Part shown: one piece after another, positions 35,654-44,970 of the stretch
Position numbering within the stretch: the stretch's first letter is position 1
Layout: each line of letters starts with the position of its first letter
NCBI GenBank assembly: GCA_965206615.1
Contig: CBDBKI010000005.1
Location: forward strand, 372,001 to 436,000
Origin: VXNE01 sp965206615
Lineage (GTDB): Bacteria; Pseudomonadota; Gammaproteobacteria; Pseudomonadales; Azotimanducaceae
DNA: 64,000 bases
Direction: 5' to 3'
The notes under the pieces: model-generated
What the model was told of the DNA's origin: nothing
The model's database searches: none
What the model saw: only the letters and a program-made list of their open reading frames with translations
Program-made: the position numbers and the translations under genes

Positions 35654-36436
35654 ATGGGCGTCGAGACGACACTTTTCGATCTGACGGGGCGCGTGGCGCT
35701 GTTGACGGGCGCATCGAAGGGCATGGGCCTCTACATGGCCGAGGGACTTGCCGAACACGGGGCGAAGGTCGTGGTGTCGAGCCGCAAGCTCGACCAGTGC
35801 GAGGCAGCGGTCGCGCAGATCAACGAGAAGTGCGGCGCGGAGCGGGCCATCGCCATCGCCTGCAACATCGGCTACAAGGAGCAGCTTGAGAGCCTGGTCG
35901 CCGAGACGCGCAGCCGGCTCGGTCCCATCGACATCCTGGTCGCCAACGCCGGCATCAATCCGTTCTATGGGCCGATGTCGAAGATCCCGGACAGCGCGTT
36001 CGACAAGATCATGAACTCCAACGTGCGGTCGAACCACTGGCTCTGCCAGATGGTGGCGCCGGACATGGTCGAGAAGGGGCGCGGCAGCATGATGATCACG
36101 TCGTCCACGGGGGCCTTCAACGCCTCCGAGATGCTCGGCACCTACGCCATCTCGAAGCTCGCCGACATCGGGCTCGTGCGCAACCTGGCCCTGGAATACG
36201 GCCCAAGCGGCGTGCGCGTGAATGCCATCTGCCCGGGGCTCATCAAGACGGACTTCGCGCGGGCGCTGTGGGACAACCCCGAAGCCAAGGCGAACGCCGA
36301 GACGAACACGCCGCTGCGGCGCCTCGGCGAACCCGAGGACCTCAAGGGCGCCGTGGTGTTTCTCGCCTCGGACGCCAGTGCCTTCGTCACCGGTCAGGCC
36401 CTCACGGTCTGTGGCGGCACGAACATGTGGGGCTGA
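35654..36436 (+). CDS. SDR-family oxidoreductase
   Basis: A 260-aa classical short-chain dehydrogenase: VALLTGASKGMGLYMAEG (NAD(P)-binding TGxxxGxG), ILVANAGINPFYG, catalytic Ser in MMITSSTGAFNASE, YAISK as the YxxxK pair, and the C-terminal GEPEDLKGAVVFLASDASAF VTGQ pattern. It oxidises or reduces a hydroxyl/carbonyl of unknown identity. It may share a transcript with the aldolase gene upstream. Confidence 0.92.
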   Translation: MGVETTLFDLTGRVALLTGASKGMGLYMAEGLAEHGAKVVVSSRKLDQCEAAVAQINEKCGAERAIAIACNIGYKEQLESLVAETRSRLGPIDILVANAGINPFYGPMSKIPDSAFDKIMNSNVRSNHWLCQMVAPDMVEKGRGSMMITSSTGAFNASEMLGTYAISKLADIGLVRNLALEYGPSGVRVNAICPGLIKTDFARALWDNPEAKANAETNTPLRRLGEPEDLKGAVVFLASDASAFVTGQALTVCGGTNMWG

Positions 36437-36572
36437 TGTCGGGAACGCACGTGTGATGTGATCGGGTATCGCGCTGCGCGCCGGTCCGGTGACACCGGCT
36501 GGCGTGGGCGTTGTCCGTTCCCCGCGGCGCCGGTCTCCCTGCAGGCGGCCGTCGCGGATTAATATCCTCTCC

Positions 36573-38894
36573 ATGAAAGTGCGCGGTTTCGTCATGCAGG
36601 CGAGCTACCGCATCCGCGACGCGGCTCCGGTGGTGCACCTGCATGGCCGGCTGGAAGGTGGCGAGACCTTCCTCGTGCGCGACGCGCGGCAGACCCCCTG
36701 CTTCTACGTGCGTACGGCCGACGCCACGCGGGCGCGGGAGTGCGGCGCGACGCGCCAGCGCCCGACCCCGCGGCGAACGTTCGCCGGCGAACCGGTGACG
36801 AGCATCGAAGTGCGCACACCGCCCGACGCGCCACCCCTGCGGGACCGCCTGCACGACCACGGAATAGACACTTTCGAGGCGGACGTGCGCTTCGCCGTGC
36901 GTTACCTCATCGACCGCGACGTGAAGGGTGGGGTAGCCATCGACGGCGACGCCCGCCCGGGCCAGGGTGCGGACTGGGTCTTCGACGACCCCGAAGTCGG
37001 CCCGGCGGACGTGGACATCACTCCCCGCGTCCTCTCGTTCGACATCGAAACGGACCCGAAGGCCCAGCGGCTGCTGGCTGTTTCTCTCTATGGATGTGGC
37101 CTCGACGAAGTCCACATCGTCGACGGGACGGGGCGGGCCATGCCGGGACGGGCCTTTGCGGCGGAGGATGAACATGCCGCCCTGGAAGCGTTCTGCCGGC
37201 GCGTGGCGGAGACGGACGCCGATGTCCTGACGGGTTGGAACGTCATCGACTTCGACCTGACCGTACTCGGCCGGATCGCCGCGCGCGTCAAGCATCCGTT
37301 CCAGTTGGGGCGCGAACCCGGGACGGTGCGCGTACGTGCAGCGCAGGGGTACTTCGGCAGCGGGCAGGCGAGCATTCCCGGACGCGTGGTGCTCGACGGG
37401 ATGGACCTCGTGCGGGGCGCATTCGTGCGGATGGACGAGTACTCGCTCGACGCCGTGGCGCGTTCGGTGCTCGGTGAGGGCAAGGCGGTGGAAGGCGACG
37501 TGCGCGACCGCGCCGGCGAGATCGTCGCGCGCTACCGGAACGATCTCGAAGGCTTCGCCCACTACGCCCGGACCGACTCGCGACTCGCCCTCGAGATCGT
37601 CGAGAACCTGAACCTGGTCCCGTTGGCCCTGGCTCGCAGCCGCCTGACCGGGATGACGCCGGATCGGGTCTCGGCGAGCATCGCGTCGTTCGACTTCGTC
37701 TATCTCTCGGAGTTGGGCAAGCGCGACATCGTCGCGCCGACGGTGCGTTCGAGCGACTCCCGGGTCTCGGCCGCGCAGGCCGGCGGGCATGTCCTGGAGC
37801 CGGTGACCGGGCTGCACGACAACGTCTGGGTGTTCGATTTCAAGAGCCTGTATCCGAGCGTGATGCGGACGTTCAACATGGACCCGCTCGGTTTCGTTGC
37901 CGATCCCGAGCCCGGGGACGACACGATCCGCACGTCGAGCGGCGCGGCGTTTCGGCGCGACGAAGCCATCCTGCCGCGCATGCTCGACCGGCTCTCCGCC
38001 GCCCGGGAAGCGGCGAAACGCGCGGACGACGCGGTGGCGTCGCAGGCCATCAAGATCCTCATGAACTCGTTCTACGGCGTGCTTGGCACCCCGGCCTGCC
38101 GCTTCCACAACACGGCCATCGCGAACGCGATCACCGGCCAGGGGCGTTACTTCCTGCTGTGGTGCAAGGCGTGGTTCGAGGACCGCGGGTTCGAGGTGCT
38201 GTACGGGGACACCGACAGTCTGTTCGTGCGCTCCGGCGAGCCCGATCCGGCACGTGCCCAGGCGCTCGGCGAGGTGCTGGTGGCCGAGGTCGATGCCGCG
38301 CTCGCGGACCATATCGGCCGCGAGTGGCGCGTCGAGAGCCGCCTGGAACTCGAGTTCGAGAAGCTCTACACCCGGCTCTTCCTGCCTTCCGTGCGGCACG
38401 GCGCGGCGGGCGCGCGCAAGCGCTATGCGGGTGTCGTCGCCGGCGCTGCGGAGGTGGACTTCACGGGCATGGAGGTCGTACGCAGGGACTGGACGGAACT
38501 CGCGAAGGTCGTCCAGCGTGAACTGTACGCCCGGCTCTTCGGGAATCGGCCGGTCGACGACTACCTCGCGGGCGTGGTGCGCGCCGTGCGCGCGGGCGAG
38601 CTGGACGACGCCCTGGTCTACCGCAAGGGGCTACGCAAGCGCCTGGCCGACTACGATCGCAACACGCCGCCGCACGTCGCCGCGGCGCGCAAGTCCCGCA
38701 CGCCGCCGGGGCGTCTCGTCTCGTACGTGATCACCCTGGCCGGGCCGGAACCGCTCGACAACCGGACGGCGGAACTCGACCGTGAGCACTACGTGGAGAA
38801 ACAGGTCCGCCCGGTCGCGGAGCCGGTGCTGGAAACCCTGGGGCTCGAGTTCGAAAACGTCATCGGTGACGACACGCAGTTGACGCTGTTCTGA
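36573..38894 (+). CDS. polB: DNA polymerase II (family B)
   Basis: A 773-aa family B polymerase, close to the ~780 aa of E. coli Pol II. The exonuclease motifs are SFDIETD (D157) and NVIDFDLTVLGR. The polymerase motifs are A FDFKSLYPSVMRTFN (D422), B KILMNSFYGVLG, and C YGDTDSLF (D546, D548). It works in DNA repair and replication restart. The ATG at 36573 was chosen because the 28 residues upstream in the open frame are not conserved in character. Confidence 0.95.
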   Translation: MKVRGFVMQASYRIRDAAPVVHLHGRLEGGETFLVRDARQTPCFYVRTADATRARECGATRQRPTPRRTFAGEPVTSIEVRTPPDAPPLRDRLHDHGIDTFEADVRFAVRYLIDRDVKGGVAIDGDARPGQGADWVFDDPEVGPADVDITPRVLSFDIETDPKAQRLLAVSLYGCGLDEVHIVDGTGRAMPGRAFAAEDEHAALEAFCRRVAETDADVLTGWNVIDFDLTVLGRIAARVKHPFQLGREPGTVRVRAAQGYFGSGQASIPGRVVLDGMDLVRGAFVRMDEYSLDAVARSVLGEGKAVEGDVRDRAGEIVARYRNDLEGFAHYARTDSRLALEIVENLNLVPLALARSRLTGMTPDRVSASIASFDFVYLSELGKRDIVAPTVRSSDSRVSAAQAGGHVLEPVTGLHDNVWVFDFKSLYPSVMRTFNMDPLGFVADPEPGDDTIRTSSGAAFRRDEAILPRMLDRLSAAREAAKRADDAVASQAIKILMNSFYGVLGTPACRFHNTAIANAITGQGRYFLLWCKAWFEDRGFEVLYGDTDSLFVRSGEPDPARAQALGEVLVAEVDAALADHIGREWRVESRLELEFEKLYTRLFLPSVRHGAAGARKRYAGVVAGAAEVDFTGMEVVRRDWTELAKVVQRELYARLFGNRPVDDYLAGVVRAVRAGELDDALVYRKGLRKRLADYDRNTPPHVAAARKSRTPPGRLVSYVITLAGPEPLDNRTAELDREHYVEKQVRPVAEPVLETLGLEFENVIGDDTQLTLF

Positions 38895-38970
38895 CACGCT
38901 CCCCGGAGGCGGTGCGGCGGGGGGCGTGAGGGGTGCGTAGCAGCTCGCCCCCGCCCGCTCGTCGCCGTCA

Positions 38971-40632
38971 TCAGTGGCTGCGCAATATCCGGCCCGCGCG
39001 GACGCCCGTCAGTTCGTCGTCGCGCAGCACGACCTGGCCGTTGCAGACCGTGGCCTTGTAGCCCGCCGCGCGCTGGATGAAGCGCGGCGCGCCGAACGGG
39101 AAGTCATGCACGATCGTCGGCATCCGCTCTTCGAGCGCCTCGACGTCGAACACATTGAGGTCTGCGCGCTTGCCGGCCGCGAGCACGCCCCGGTCTTCCA
39201 GACCCAGCACGCCGGCGGGCACGGCGGTCATGCGACGTACCGCCTCCTCGAGCGTGTAGACGCCCGTGTCGCGATGCCAGTGCGACAGGATGAAGGTGGC
39301 CCACCCCGAGTCGATCATCTGGCTGACGTGGGCGCCGGCGTCGCCGAGGCCGGGCATGGCCCACTCCGTCGTGATCAGTTGCTCGAGCGCGGCGAGGTCC
39401 ACGTTGAAGCCGCGCATGTGGAAGAGCGCCTGGCCGTCCGTTTCGTCCGTGATGCGCAGGAACGTTTCCACCGGATGTTCGCCGGCGGCCTGCGCCAGGT
39501 GATGCAGACTCTCGCTGAGGGCCTGCGTGTAGCGCGGACGCCCCTCGCTGCCCATGTAGAACCAGCGTCGCGCGTGTTCCGCGACCACCTCGCCGAGTGC
39601 CTTGACCTCGTCGATGAGCCGCTGGCGGTTGGCCGGGTCTCGGATGGCTGCGAGCCGTCCGTCGAGGTCGCGGTTGCGCAGCGCCTCCCAGGAAGGTGTC
39701 GCGAAGGCGCGGAAGAAGTTGTTCGTGGACAGGCCGCCTACGCCGCCGCCGCTGCGCGGGACTGTCACGGAGGTGACGTTGAGCCCCTCGGCCCGCATCG
39801 CCATGACCCGCTCGTTCATGCGCTCGTGGCCGAGTTCGATGGCCGAACTGAACAGTGCGCCCCGGGCCAAGCGCGCCTCGTCAGCGATGAGGTCCATTTC
39901 CTCGTCGAACTCGCGGAAATCGGACACGGTCTGCATGATGCCGCCGTGCGCGCCGACGGCGCGGGCCACGGCGCGCAGCTCGTCGCGGTGGGCGAACGTG
40001 CCGGGGATGGACCTGCCGTCCGGCAGCACGTGGCCGGGCAGGCGATTCGTCGAGAAGCCGAGGGCGCCTTCCGCCACGGAGCGCGCGGCGAGTTCGGCGA
40101 TCTGCCGGATCTCGGCTGCCGTGGCCGGCTCCTCGACCGCGCGTTCGCCCATCACGTAGAAGCGGATGGCGCAGTGACCGACGAGGCCGCCGATGTTGAT
40201 GGACGGGCCGAGCGTCTCCAGCGCGTCGAGATAGCTTCCGTAGAACTCCCAGTTCCAGGGCAGGCCGTGCAGGATCGCGTTCTTCGGGATGTCCTCGACC
40301 GTCTCCATCATGCCGGCCAGGAACTCCCGGTCGGACGGCTTGCAGGGTGCGAACGTGACGCCGCAGTTGCCGAGGAGCGCGGTGGTGACTCCGTGCCAGG
40401 ACACTGAGGTGACCTGTGGATCCCAGCCGATCTGCGCATCGAGGTGGGTGTGCAGGTCGACGAAGCCCGGCGACACCGCCAGACCGTCGGCGCGAATCTC
40501 CTCGCGGCCCTGTCCCGTCACCTTGCCGATCTCGACGATGCGGTCTCCATCCACCGCGACATCTGCCTCGAACGGCGGTGCTCCGGTTCCGTCGACGACG
40601 TTGCCGCTGCGGATAACGAGATCGTGGGCCAT
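38971..40632 (-). CDS. N-acyl-D-amino-acid deacylase / D-aminoacylase family amidohydrolase
   Basis: A 553-aa amidohydrolase. The N-terminal strand is LVIRSGNVVDGTGAPPFEAD, the metal HxH is PGFVDLHTHLDAQ, the Cys-ligand motif is LLGNCGVTFAPC, and the C-terminus has GLGDAGAHVSQMIDSGWATF. This pattern matches the D-aminoacylase subfamily, which removes the acyl group from N-acyl-D-amino acids or related amides. It is transcribed alone, divergent from the DUF4143 ATPase. Confidence 0.9.
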   Translation of the reverse strand: MAHDLVIRSGNVVDGTGAPPFEADVAVDGDRIVEIGKVTGQGREEIRADGLAVSPGFVDLHTHLDAQIGWDPQVTSVSWHGVTTALLGNCGVTFAPCKPSDREFLAGMMETVEDIPKNAILHGLPWNWEFYGSYLDALETLGPSINIGGLVGHCAIRFYVMGERAVEEPATAAEIRQIAELAARSVAEGALGFSTNRLPGHVLPDGRSIPGTFAHRDELRAVARAVGAHGGIMQTVSDFREFDEEMDLIADEARLARGALFSSAIELGHERMNERVMAMRAEGLNVTSVTVPRSGGGVGGLSTNNFFRAFATPSWEALRNRDLDGRLAAIRDPANRQRLIDEVKALGEVVAEHARRWFYMGSEGRPRYTQALSESLHHLAQAAGEHPVETFLRITDETDGQALFHMRGFNVDLAALEQLITTEWAMPGLGDAGAHVSQMIDSGWATFILSHWHRDTGVYTLEEAVRRMTAVPAGVLGLEDRGVLAAGKRADLNVFDVEALEERMPTIVHDFPFGAPRFIQRAAGYKATVCNGQVVLRDDELTGVRAGRILRSH

Positions 40633-40709
40633 GGTGTTCTCCCCTGTGCAATCAAGCGCGCAAGTGACGAATCATAGGCGAAAAGAGACGTGGCCGTGGA
40701 GTCAGACGG

Positions 40710-40742
40710 TTGCAAATTCAAAGCAATGCTTTAAATTTGCAA
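40710..40742. promoter_or_regulatory. 33-bp AT-rich palindrome before the first DUF4143 gene
   Basis: TTGCAAATT (40710-40718) and AATTTGCAA (40734-40742) are perfect arms, with AAAGCA and TGCTTT pairing inside; only isolated positions break the symmetry. It ends 2 nt before the ATG and so covers the RBS region. Its AT-richness stands out sharply. Probably an operator for autoregulation of the ATPase gene. Confidence 0.6.
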
Positions 40743-40744
40743 GG

Positions 40745-41923
40745 ATGATTCCCCGTCGCGCCCGCACAAGCATTCGCCAGGCCTTGGGCCGCCAGGCGGC
40801 CGTGGCGCTGATCGGCCCGCGCCAGGTGGGCAAGACGACCCTCGCTCTGGATGTCGCCGAAGAGATGGACGCGCTGTACGTCGACCTCGAGTCGAGCGCC
40901 GATCGGCGCCGTCTCGCGGAGCCGGCCATGTTCCTGGCCGCGCACGAAGACCGCCTCGTCGTGCTGGACGAAATCCACCGGGCGCCGGGACTGTTCCCGG
41001 AGTTGCGCGGCTTGATCGACCGGGGTCGACGCGCCGGGCGCCGCACGGGACGATTTCTGATCCTGGGATCGGCGTCCATGGACCTGCTCCGGCAGTCCGG
41101 CGAAAGTCTGGCCGGGCGAATCGAGTTCGTACCGCTTGCCCCGTTCGACGTGCTGGACATCGAACCGAAGACGGTAGCGACCACCGAGCATTGGGTGCGC
41201 GGCGGCTTCCCCGACAGTCTGCTCGCCGCGAATGCGGACAACTCCCTGGCCTTCCGTCGTAATCTCGTTCGCACCTATCTCGACCGCGACATATCCGAGT
41301 TCACGGAGCGCCGGATCCCCGCCGAGACCCTGGAACGTCTCTGGACGATGCTCGCCCACGGCCAGGGCACGCTGCTCAACGCCTCGAAGCTCGCTGCCAG
41401 CCTTGGCGTCAGCAGCCCAACGGTGGCCAGCTACGTGGATCTGCTGTCCGCCATGCTGCTGGTCCGGCGTCTGCGGCCCTACTACGCCAATACCAGGAAG
41501 CGGCTGGTCAAGTCGCCCAAGGTCTATGTCCGGGACAGTGGGCTGGTGCATGCCCTGCTCGGCATCGCGGACTACAGCGCGCTCGCGGGCCATCCGATCG
41601 CCGGCGCCAGTTGGGAAGGGTTCGTGATCGAGAACCTGGTTGCCACCGCGCCTCCCGGGACGAATCCGAGCTTCTACCGCACCCAGGCAGGGGCCGAAAT
41701 CGATCTGCTCCTCGAATTGCCGGGGGAGGTTGCGCCATGGGCGGTCGAGATCAAGCTGGGGATGGCTCCGAGGCTCGGCCGCGGGTTCCACCATGCCCGT
41801 GAGGATGTCCGCCCGGGACGATGCTTCGTGGTCTACTCGGGCACGGAGCGTTATCCCCTGGCGCCTGACATCGAGGCCATAGGTGTGCGCGAACTCGCGA
41901 AGCTCGTCGCGTCGCGCGTGTAG
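40745..41923 (+). CDS. AAA+ ATPase with C-terminal DUF4143
   Basis: A 392-aa protein: Walker A IGPRQVGKTTLA, Walker B RLVVLDEIHRAP, sensor-like RFLILGSASMDLLRQ and SLAGRIEFVPLAPFD, then a winged-helix-like LNASKLAASLGVSSPTVASY and the DUF4143 nuclease-like end (GASWEGFVIENLV, YRTQAGAEIDLLLE, WAVEIKLG). The last part has the E-x-D...ExK arrangement of PD-(D/E)XK folds. Its function in the cell is unsettled. A paralogue lies at 49385-50536. The TAG stop comes from the following REP. Confidence 0.88.
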   Translation: MIPRRARTSIRQALGRQAAVALIGPRQVGKTTLALDVAEEMDALYVDLESSADRRRLAEPAMFLAAHEDRLVVLDEIHRAPGLFPELRGLIDRGRRAGRRTGRFLILGSASMDLLRQSGESLAGRIEFVPLAPFDVLDIEPKTVATTEHWVRGGFPDSLLAANADNSLAFRRNLVRTYLDRDISEFTERRIPAETLERLWTMLAHGQGTLLNASKLAASLGVSSPTVASYVDLLSAMLLVRRLRPYYANTRKRLVKSPKVYVRDSGLVHALLGIADYSALAGHPIAGASWEGFVIENLVATAPPGTNPSFYRTQAGAEIDLLLELPGEVAPWAVEIKLGMAPRLGRGFHHAREDVRPGRCFVVYSGTERYPLAPDIEAIGVRELAKLVASRV

Positions 41924-41953
41924 GGGCGACCCTTGCGGTCGCCCGTCCCCTAC
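41920..41953. repeat. REP shared by two convergent genes
   Basis: GTAG, stem GGGCGACC, loop CTTGC, stem GGTCGCCC, then GTCCCCTAC. The GTAG on the left supplies the TAG stop of the DUF4143 gene, and the CTAC on the right (GTAG on the minus strand) supplies the TAG stop of the rhodanese gene. The two genes end 26 bp apart with nothing but the hairpin between, which may act as a bidirectional terminator. Confidence 0.85.
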
Positions 41954-42372
41954 GACGCCCGCCGTACCCACCGACTGGTGGCGCGCGTGTCCTCGATGTC
42001 CTCGCCCGCTTCCTTCCAGCCCGCGAACCCCGATTCGAGGTGGGCGACATCCGTGAAGCCCATGTCCGCGAGAGCCTTTACGGCCAGGGCGGAGCGGCCG
42101 CCCGCTGCGCAGAAAAGCACGGTGCGGCGGTTCTCCTGGAACCAGTCCCGGTAGTAGGGACTGCCGGGATCGGCCCAGAACTCGAGCATCCCGCGGGCTG
42201 CATGCCTGGCGCTCGGGATGGTGCCGAGGTCCACCCGTTCCTGGATCTCGCGGATGTCGAGCAGCAGCGTGTCGCCGCCGGCGGCGAGTTCGCGCTTCAG
42301 ATCCTCGACGGACAGGTTCTCGATTCCCTGTTTGACGGACTCGACTTCGGAAAAGATGCTCTTGATGGCCAT
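41950..42372 (-). CDS. Rhodanese-like domain protein
   Basis: A 140-aa single rhodanese domain. The active-site loop is VLFCAAGGRSAL with C88, preceded by TLLLDIREIQERVDLGTIP and followed by GFTDVAHLESGFAGWKEAG. It likely transfers sulfane sulfur. The length suits a stand-alone cytoplasmic sulfurtransferase. Its stop TAG lies in the REP. Confidence 0.9.
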   Translation of the reverse strand: MAIKSIFSEVESVKQGIENLSVEDLKRELAAGGDTLLLDIREIQERVDLGTIPSARHAARGMLEFWADPGSPYYRDWFQENRRTVLFCAAGGRSALAVKALADMGFTDVAHLESGFAGWKEAGEDIEDTRATSRWVRRAS

Positions 42373-42426
42373 GGCGCCCCCCTTGGAAGTTGCGGCGGGG
42401 ATTCTACTATTGTGGTTCAGGGTGGT

Positions 42427-43515
42427 TCAGCCGTCGAAGCTCACGCTCTTCACCAGGGCGAACACGCGCTGGCCGGCATGGAGTCCGAGATCGTCGGCGG
42501 CCGCGCGGGTGATGCGTGCGCGCAGGTGCTGACCGCATACGTCGAGCAGCGCTTCCGCGAACGGAGATTCCGCTTCCGACGTCAGCTCCAGCAGTGTCCC
42601 TTCGAGGACGTTGCGGATGCTGAGGCCATGCGGACGGACGGTCGCGACAGCCACGTCCCGCGCACGGATGCGCAGACGCGCACCGGCTCCGATCGCGAGA
42701 TTCGCGACCATCGGCATGACGATGGACTCGCCGCCCAGGTCGAGCGTCGTGATCCGGTAGTGTGTGTCGTGCGCCGTGACGCGCGCCTCGATCACGACGC
42801 TCGCCTCGAGGGGCCCGGCAATCGATTGCACGTCGAGCCGTTCGAGGACCAGCGGCGTCGGCCCGAAGGCCCGCACCCGACCGTCGGTGAGGACCAGCGT
42901 GCGGTCGGCGAGGCGGGCCACTTCGTCGATCGAGTGGCTGACGTAGAGCGTCGGCACCCCGAAACGCGACGACAGCGCCTCGAGGTAGGGCAGGATCTCG
43001 GCCTTGCGAAACAGGTCCAGGGCGGCCAGCGGCTCGTCGAGAAGAAGCAGCGCCGGGCGTGTCAGGAGCGTGCGCGCCAGCGCGACGCGCTGGCGTTCGC
43101 CGCCGGACAATGCTGTGACCCGTCGCCCCAGCAGAGCTTCCAGGTCGAAGGCCGCGACAACGTCTTTCAACGTGATCACCGGGTCGCCCTGTCCCGCGCG
43201 GCGCGCGGCGTAGCGCAGATTGCCGGCGACGCTCAGATGCTCGAACAGGCGCGCGTCCTGGAACAGATATCCGACGGGTCGGCGAAAGGCCGCGAGGAAT
43301 ATGCCCTGGCGGGTGTCGAGCCAGGTATCCGCTCCCGCGGCAATGCGTCCCCGGCCCCGCTCGAAACCCGCGATCACACGCAGCAGCGTGCTCTTGCCGC
43401 TGCCGCTCGGACCGAACACGGCCGTGATGCCAGGCAACGGCACGGCTTCCGCAACGGTGAGGCGGAACTCGCCGAGGGCGAGGTCGACGTCGATCTCGAG
43501 GATGTCAGATGGCAT
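42427..43515 (-). CDS. modC: Molybdate ABC transporter ATP-binding protein
   Basis: A 362-aa ATPase from MPSDILEIDVDLALGEFRLT. Walker A is FGPSGSGKSTLLR, the signature is ALSGGERQRVALAR, Walker B is ALLLLDEPLAALD, and the H-loop is LYVSHSIDEVARLAD. The C-terminal ~130 residues form the Mop/TOBE molybdate-binding domain typical of ModC. The start lies 11 nt inside the end of modB. Last gene of the MFS-modA-modB-modC operon. Confidence 0.93.
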   Translation of the reverse strand: MPSDILEIDVDLALGEFRLTVAEAVPLPGITAVFGPSGSGKSTLLRVIAGFERGRGRIAAGADTWLDTRQGIFLAAFRRPVGYLFQDARLFEHLSVAGNLRYAARRAGQGDPVITLKDVVAAFDLEALLGRRVTALSGGERQRVALARTLLTRPALLLLDEPLAALDLFRKAEILPYLEALSSRFGVPTLYVSHSIDEVARLADRTLVLTDGRVRAFGPTPLVLERLDVQSIAGPLEASVVIEARVTAHDTHYRITTLDLGGESIVMPMVANLAIGAGARLRIRARDVAVATVRPHGLSIRNVLEGTLLELTSEAESPFAEALLDVCGQHLRARITRAAADDLGLHAGQRVFALVKSVSFDG

Positions 43516-44173
43516 GGACGGGGAAGCGCCGGTTGACGCTGTAGACGACCAGCAGGACGAGGAACGAGAAGCCGAGCAGCACCGCGGAGAGGACATGCGC
43601 GTCGCCGTAACGCAACGTCTCCACATGCTCGTAGATGGCGATGGAGACGACCCGCGTCTCGCCGGGAATATTGCCCCCCACCATGAGCACGACGCCGAAC
43701 TCGCCGACCGTGTGCGCGAAAGTCAGCACACAGGCGGTGAGGAAACCCCGGGCGGCCTGCGGGACGGCGACGGTGAAGAACGCATCGAGCGGCCGTGCAC
43801 GCAGGCTGGCGGCCGCCTCCATGGGCGCGCGCCCCACCGCCGCGAACGCGCCGTGTAGCGGCTGCACCATGAACGGCAGGGAGTAGATCACCGAGGCGAT
43901 CACGAGGCCCGCGAAGGAGAACGTCAGTGTGGTGCCGGTGGCCTCGACCCAGAAGGCCCCGATCGGCGCATTCGGGTTCAGGAGGACCAGCAGGTAGAAG
44001 CCAAGCACCGTGGGCGGCAGCACGAGCGGGAGTGCGGTGAGTGCTTCGACTGCCGGTCGGATCGGGCTTGGTGTGGTCGCGATCCACCAGGCGAGCGGCG
44101 TGCCGACGACGAGCAGGACCAGGGTCGTGACGGCCGCCAGGTGCAGCGTCACCCCGATCGCGCCGGCTTCCAC
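43505..44173 (-). CDS. modB: Molybdate ABC transporter permease
   Basis: A 222-aa permease with about five TMs, from VEAGAIGVTLHLAAVTTLVL to the end. Conserved ModB stretches are ALPLVLPPTVLGFYLLVLLN and the EAA-like AAASLRARPLDAFFTVAVPQ, with HTVGEFGVVLMVGGNIPGET. The GTG start at 44173 overlaps the TAG of modA (TAGTG), which fits the family N-terminus; the longer frame is modA read out of frame. Confidence 0.92.
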   Translation of the reverse strand: MEAGAIGVTLHLAAVTTLVLLVVGTPLAWWIATTPSPIRPAVEALTALPLVLPPTVLGFYLLVLLNPNAPIGAFWVEATGTTLTFSFAGLVIASVIYSLPFMVQPLHGAFAAVGRAPMEAAASLRARPLDAFFTVAVPQAARGFLTACVLTFAHTVGEFGVVLMVGGNIPGETRVVSIAIYEHVETLRYGDAHVLSAVLLGFSFLVLLVVYSVNRRFPVHAI

Positions 44174-44970
44174 TAGCCGGATTCTCCCGGGACCGGCGGT
44201 GCGTCCGCCGGGGGAAGGCGGTAACCGTGCGCCTTGATGATGTCTCGCGCCGCCGGACCGAACAGGAAACGCAGGAATGCGGTGGCGGCCGGGTTCTGCG
44301 CACCATGGCGGAGCAGTACCGCGTCCTGCCGGATGGGAGTGTGGAGATCCGGCGGCACGTCCCAACGGCTGCCGGGACCGACGGGTCCGGGACGCATGAC
44401 CTGGGACAGTGCCACCAGACCCAGCTCCGCATTGCCCGTGGCGACCAGCGCGTGGGCCTGCCCGACGTTCTCGCCCATGACGATGCGCTTGCGCAGGCTC
44501 TCGTAGAGTTCGAGCGCCTGCAGCATGTCGCGCGCCGCTCGCCCGTACGGGGCAAGTTCGGGATTGGCGATCGCAAGCTTCCGGTACGTCGATTCGTGCA
44601 GCGTCTGTGCGCCGTCAGAGGTCACGCGTGCAGGGTCCGCACTCCACAGCACGAGATGTCCGATCGCGTAGGTGCGGCGCGATCCGGGTGCGGCATGGCC
44701 TTCCGCTTCGAGGCGTTCGGGGCGGGCGCGGTCGGCTGCCAGCAGGAGATCGAACGGGGCGCCCTGGGTGACTTGCGCATGCAACGCTCCGGTGGACCCG
44801 GTGGCGACGCGGATGCGATGCGCGCCGTCGCCCTCGAAGGCGCTTTCGAGGGCCGTCATCGCACCGGCGAAGTTCGTCGCGACGGCGACCAGCGCCTCCG
44901 CGCCGGACGCGCCGGATGGAGCGAGGAACCCGCCGGCCAGCGCGACCCACATGGCGGCGCGTGGGATCAT
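44173..44970 (-). CDS. modA: Molybdate ABC transporter substrate-binding protein
   Basis: A 265-aa periplasmic protein with a signal peptide (MIPRAAMWVALAGGFLAPSG). The mature part has VAVATNFAGAMTALESAFEG, a ModA-type oxyanion-binding start, then GSTGALHAQVTQGAPFDLLL and LAIANPELAPYGRAARDMLQ. It captures molybdate or tungstate for ModBC. ATG 44970 overlaps the MFS stop by 4 nt (ATGA). Confidence 0.92.
   Translation of the reverse strand: MIPRAAMWVALAGGFLAPSGASGAEALVAVATNFAGAMTALESAFEGDGAHRIRVATGSTGALHAQVTQGAPFDLLLAADRARPERLEAEGHAAPGSRRTYAIGHLVLWSADPARVTSDGAQTLHESTYRKLAIANPELAPYGRAARDMLQALELYESLRKRIVMGENVGQAHALVATGNAELGLVALSQVMRPGPVGPGSRWDVPPDLHTPIRQDAVLLRHGAQNPAATAFLRFLFGPAARDIIKAHGYRLPPADAPPVPGESG

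Noticed and set aside
36402..38399. 665-codon open frame opposite polB
   Set aside because: Antisense to conserved polymerase motifs A-C; no recognisable domain.
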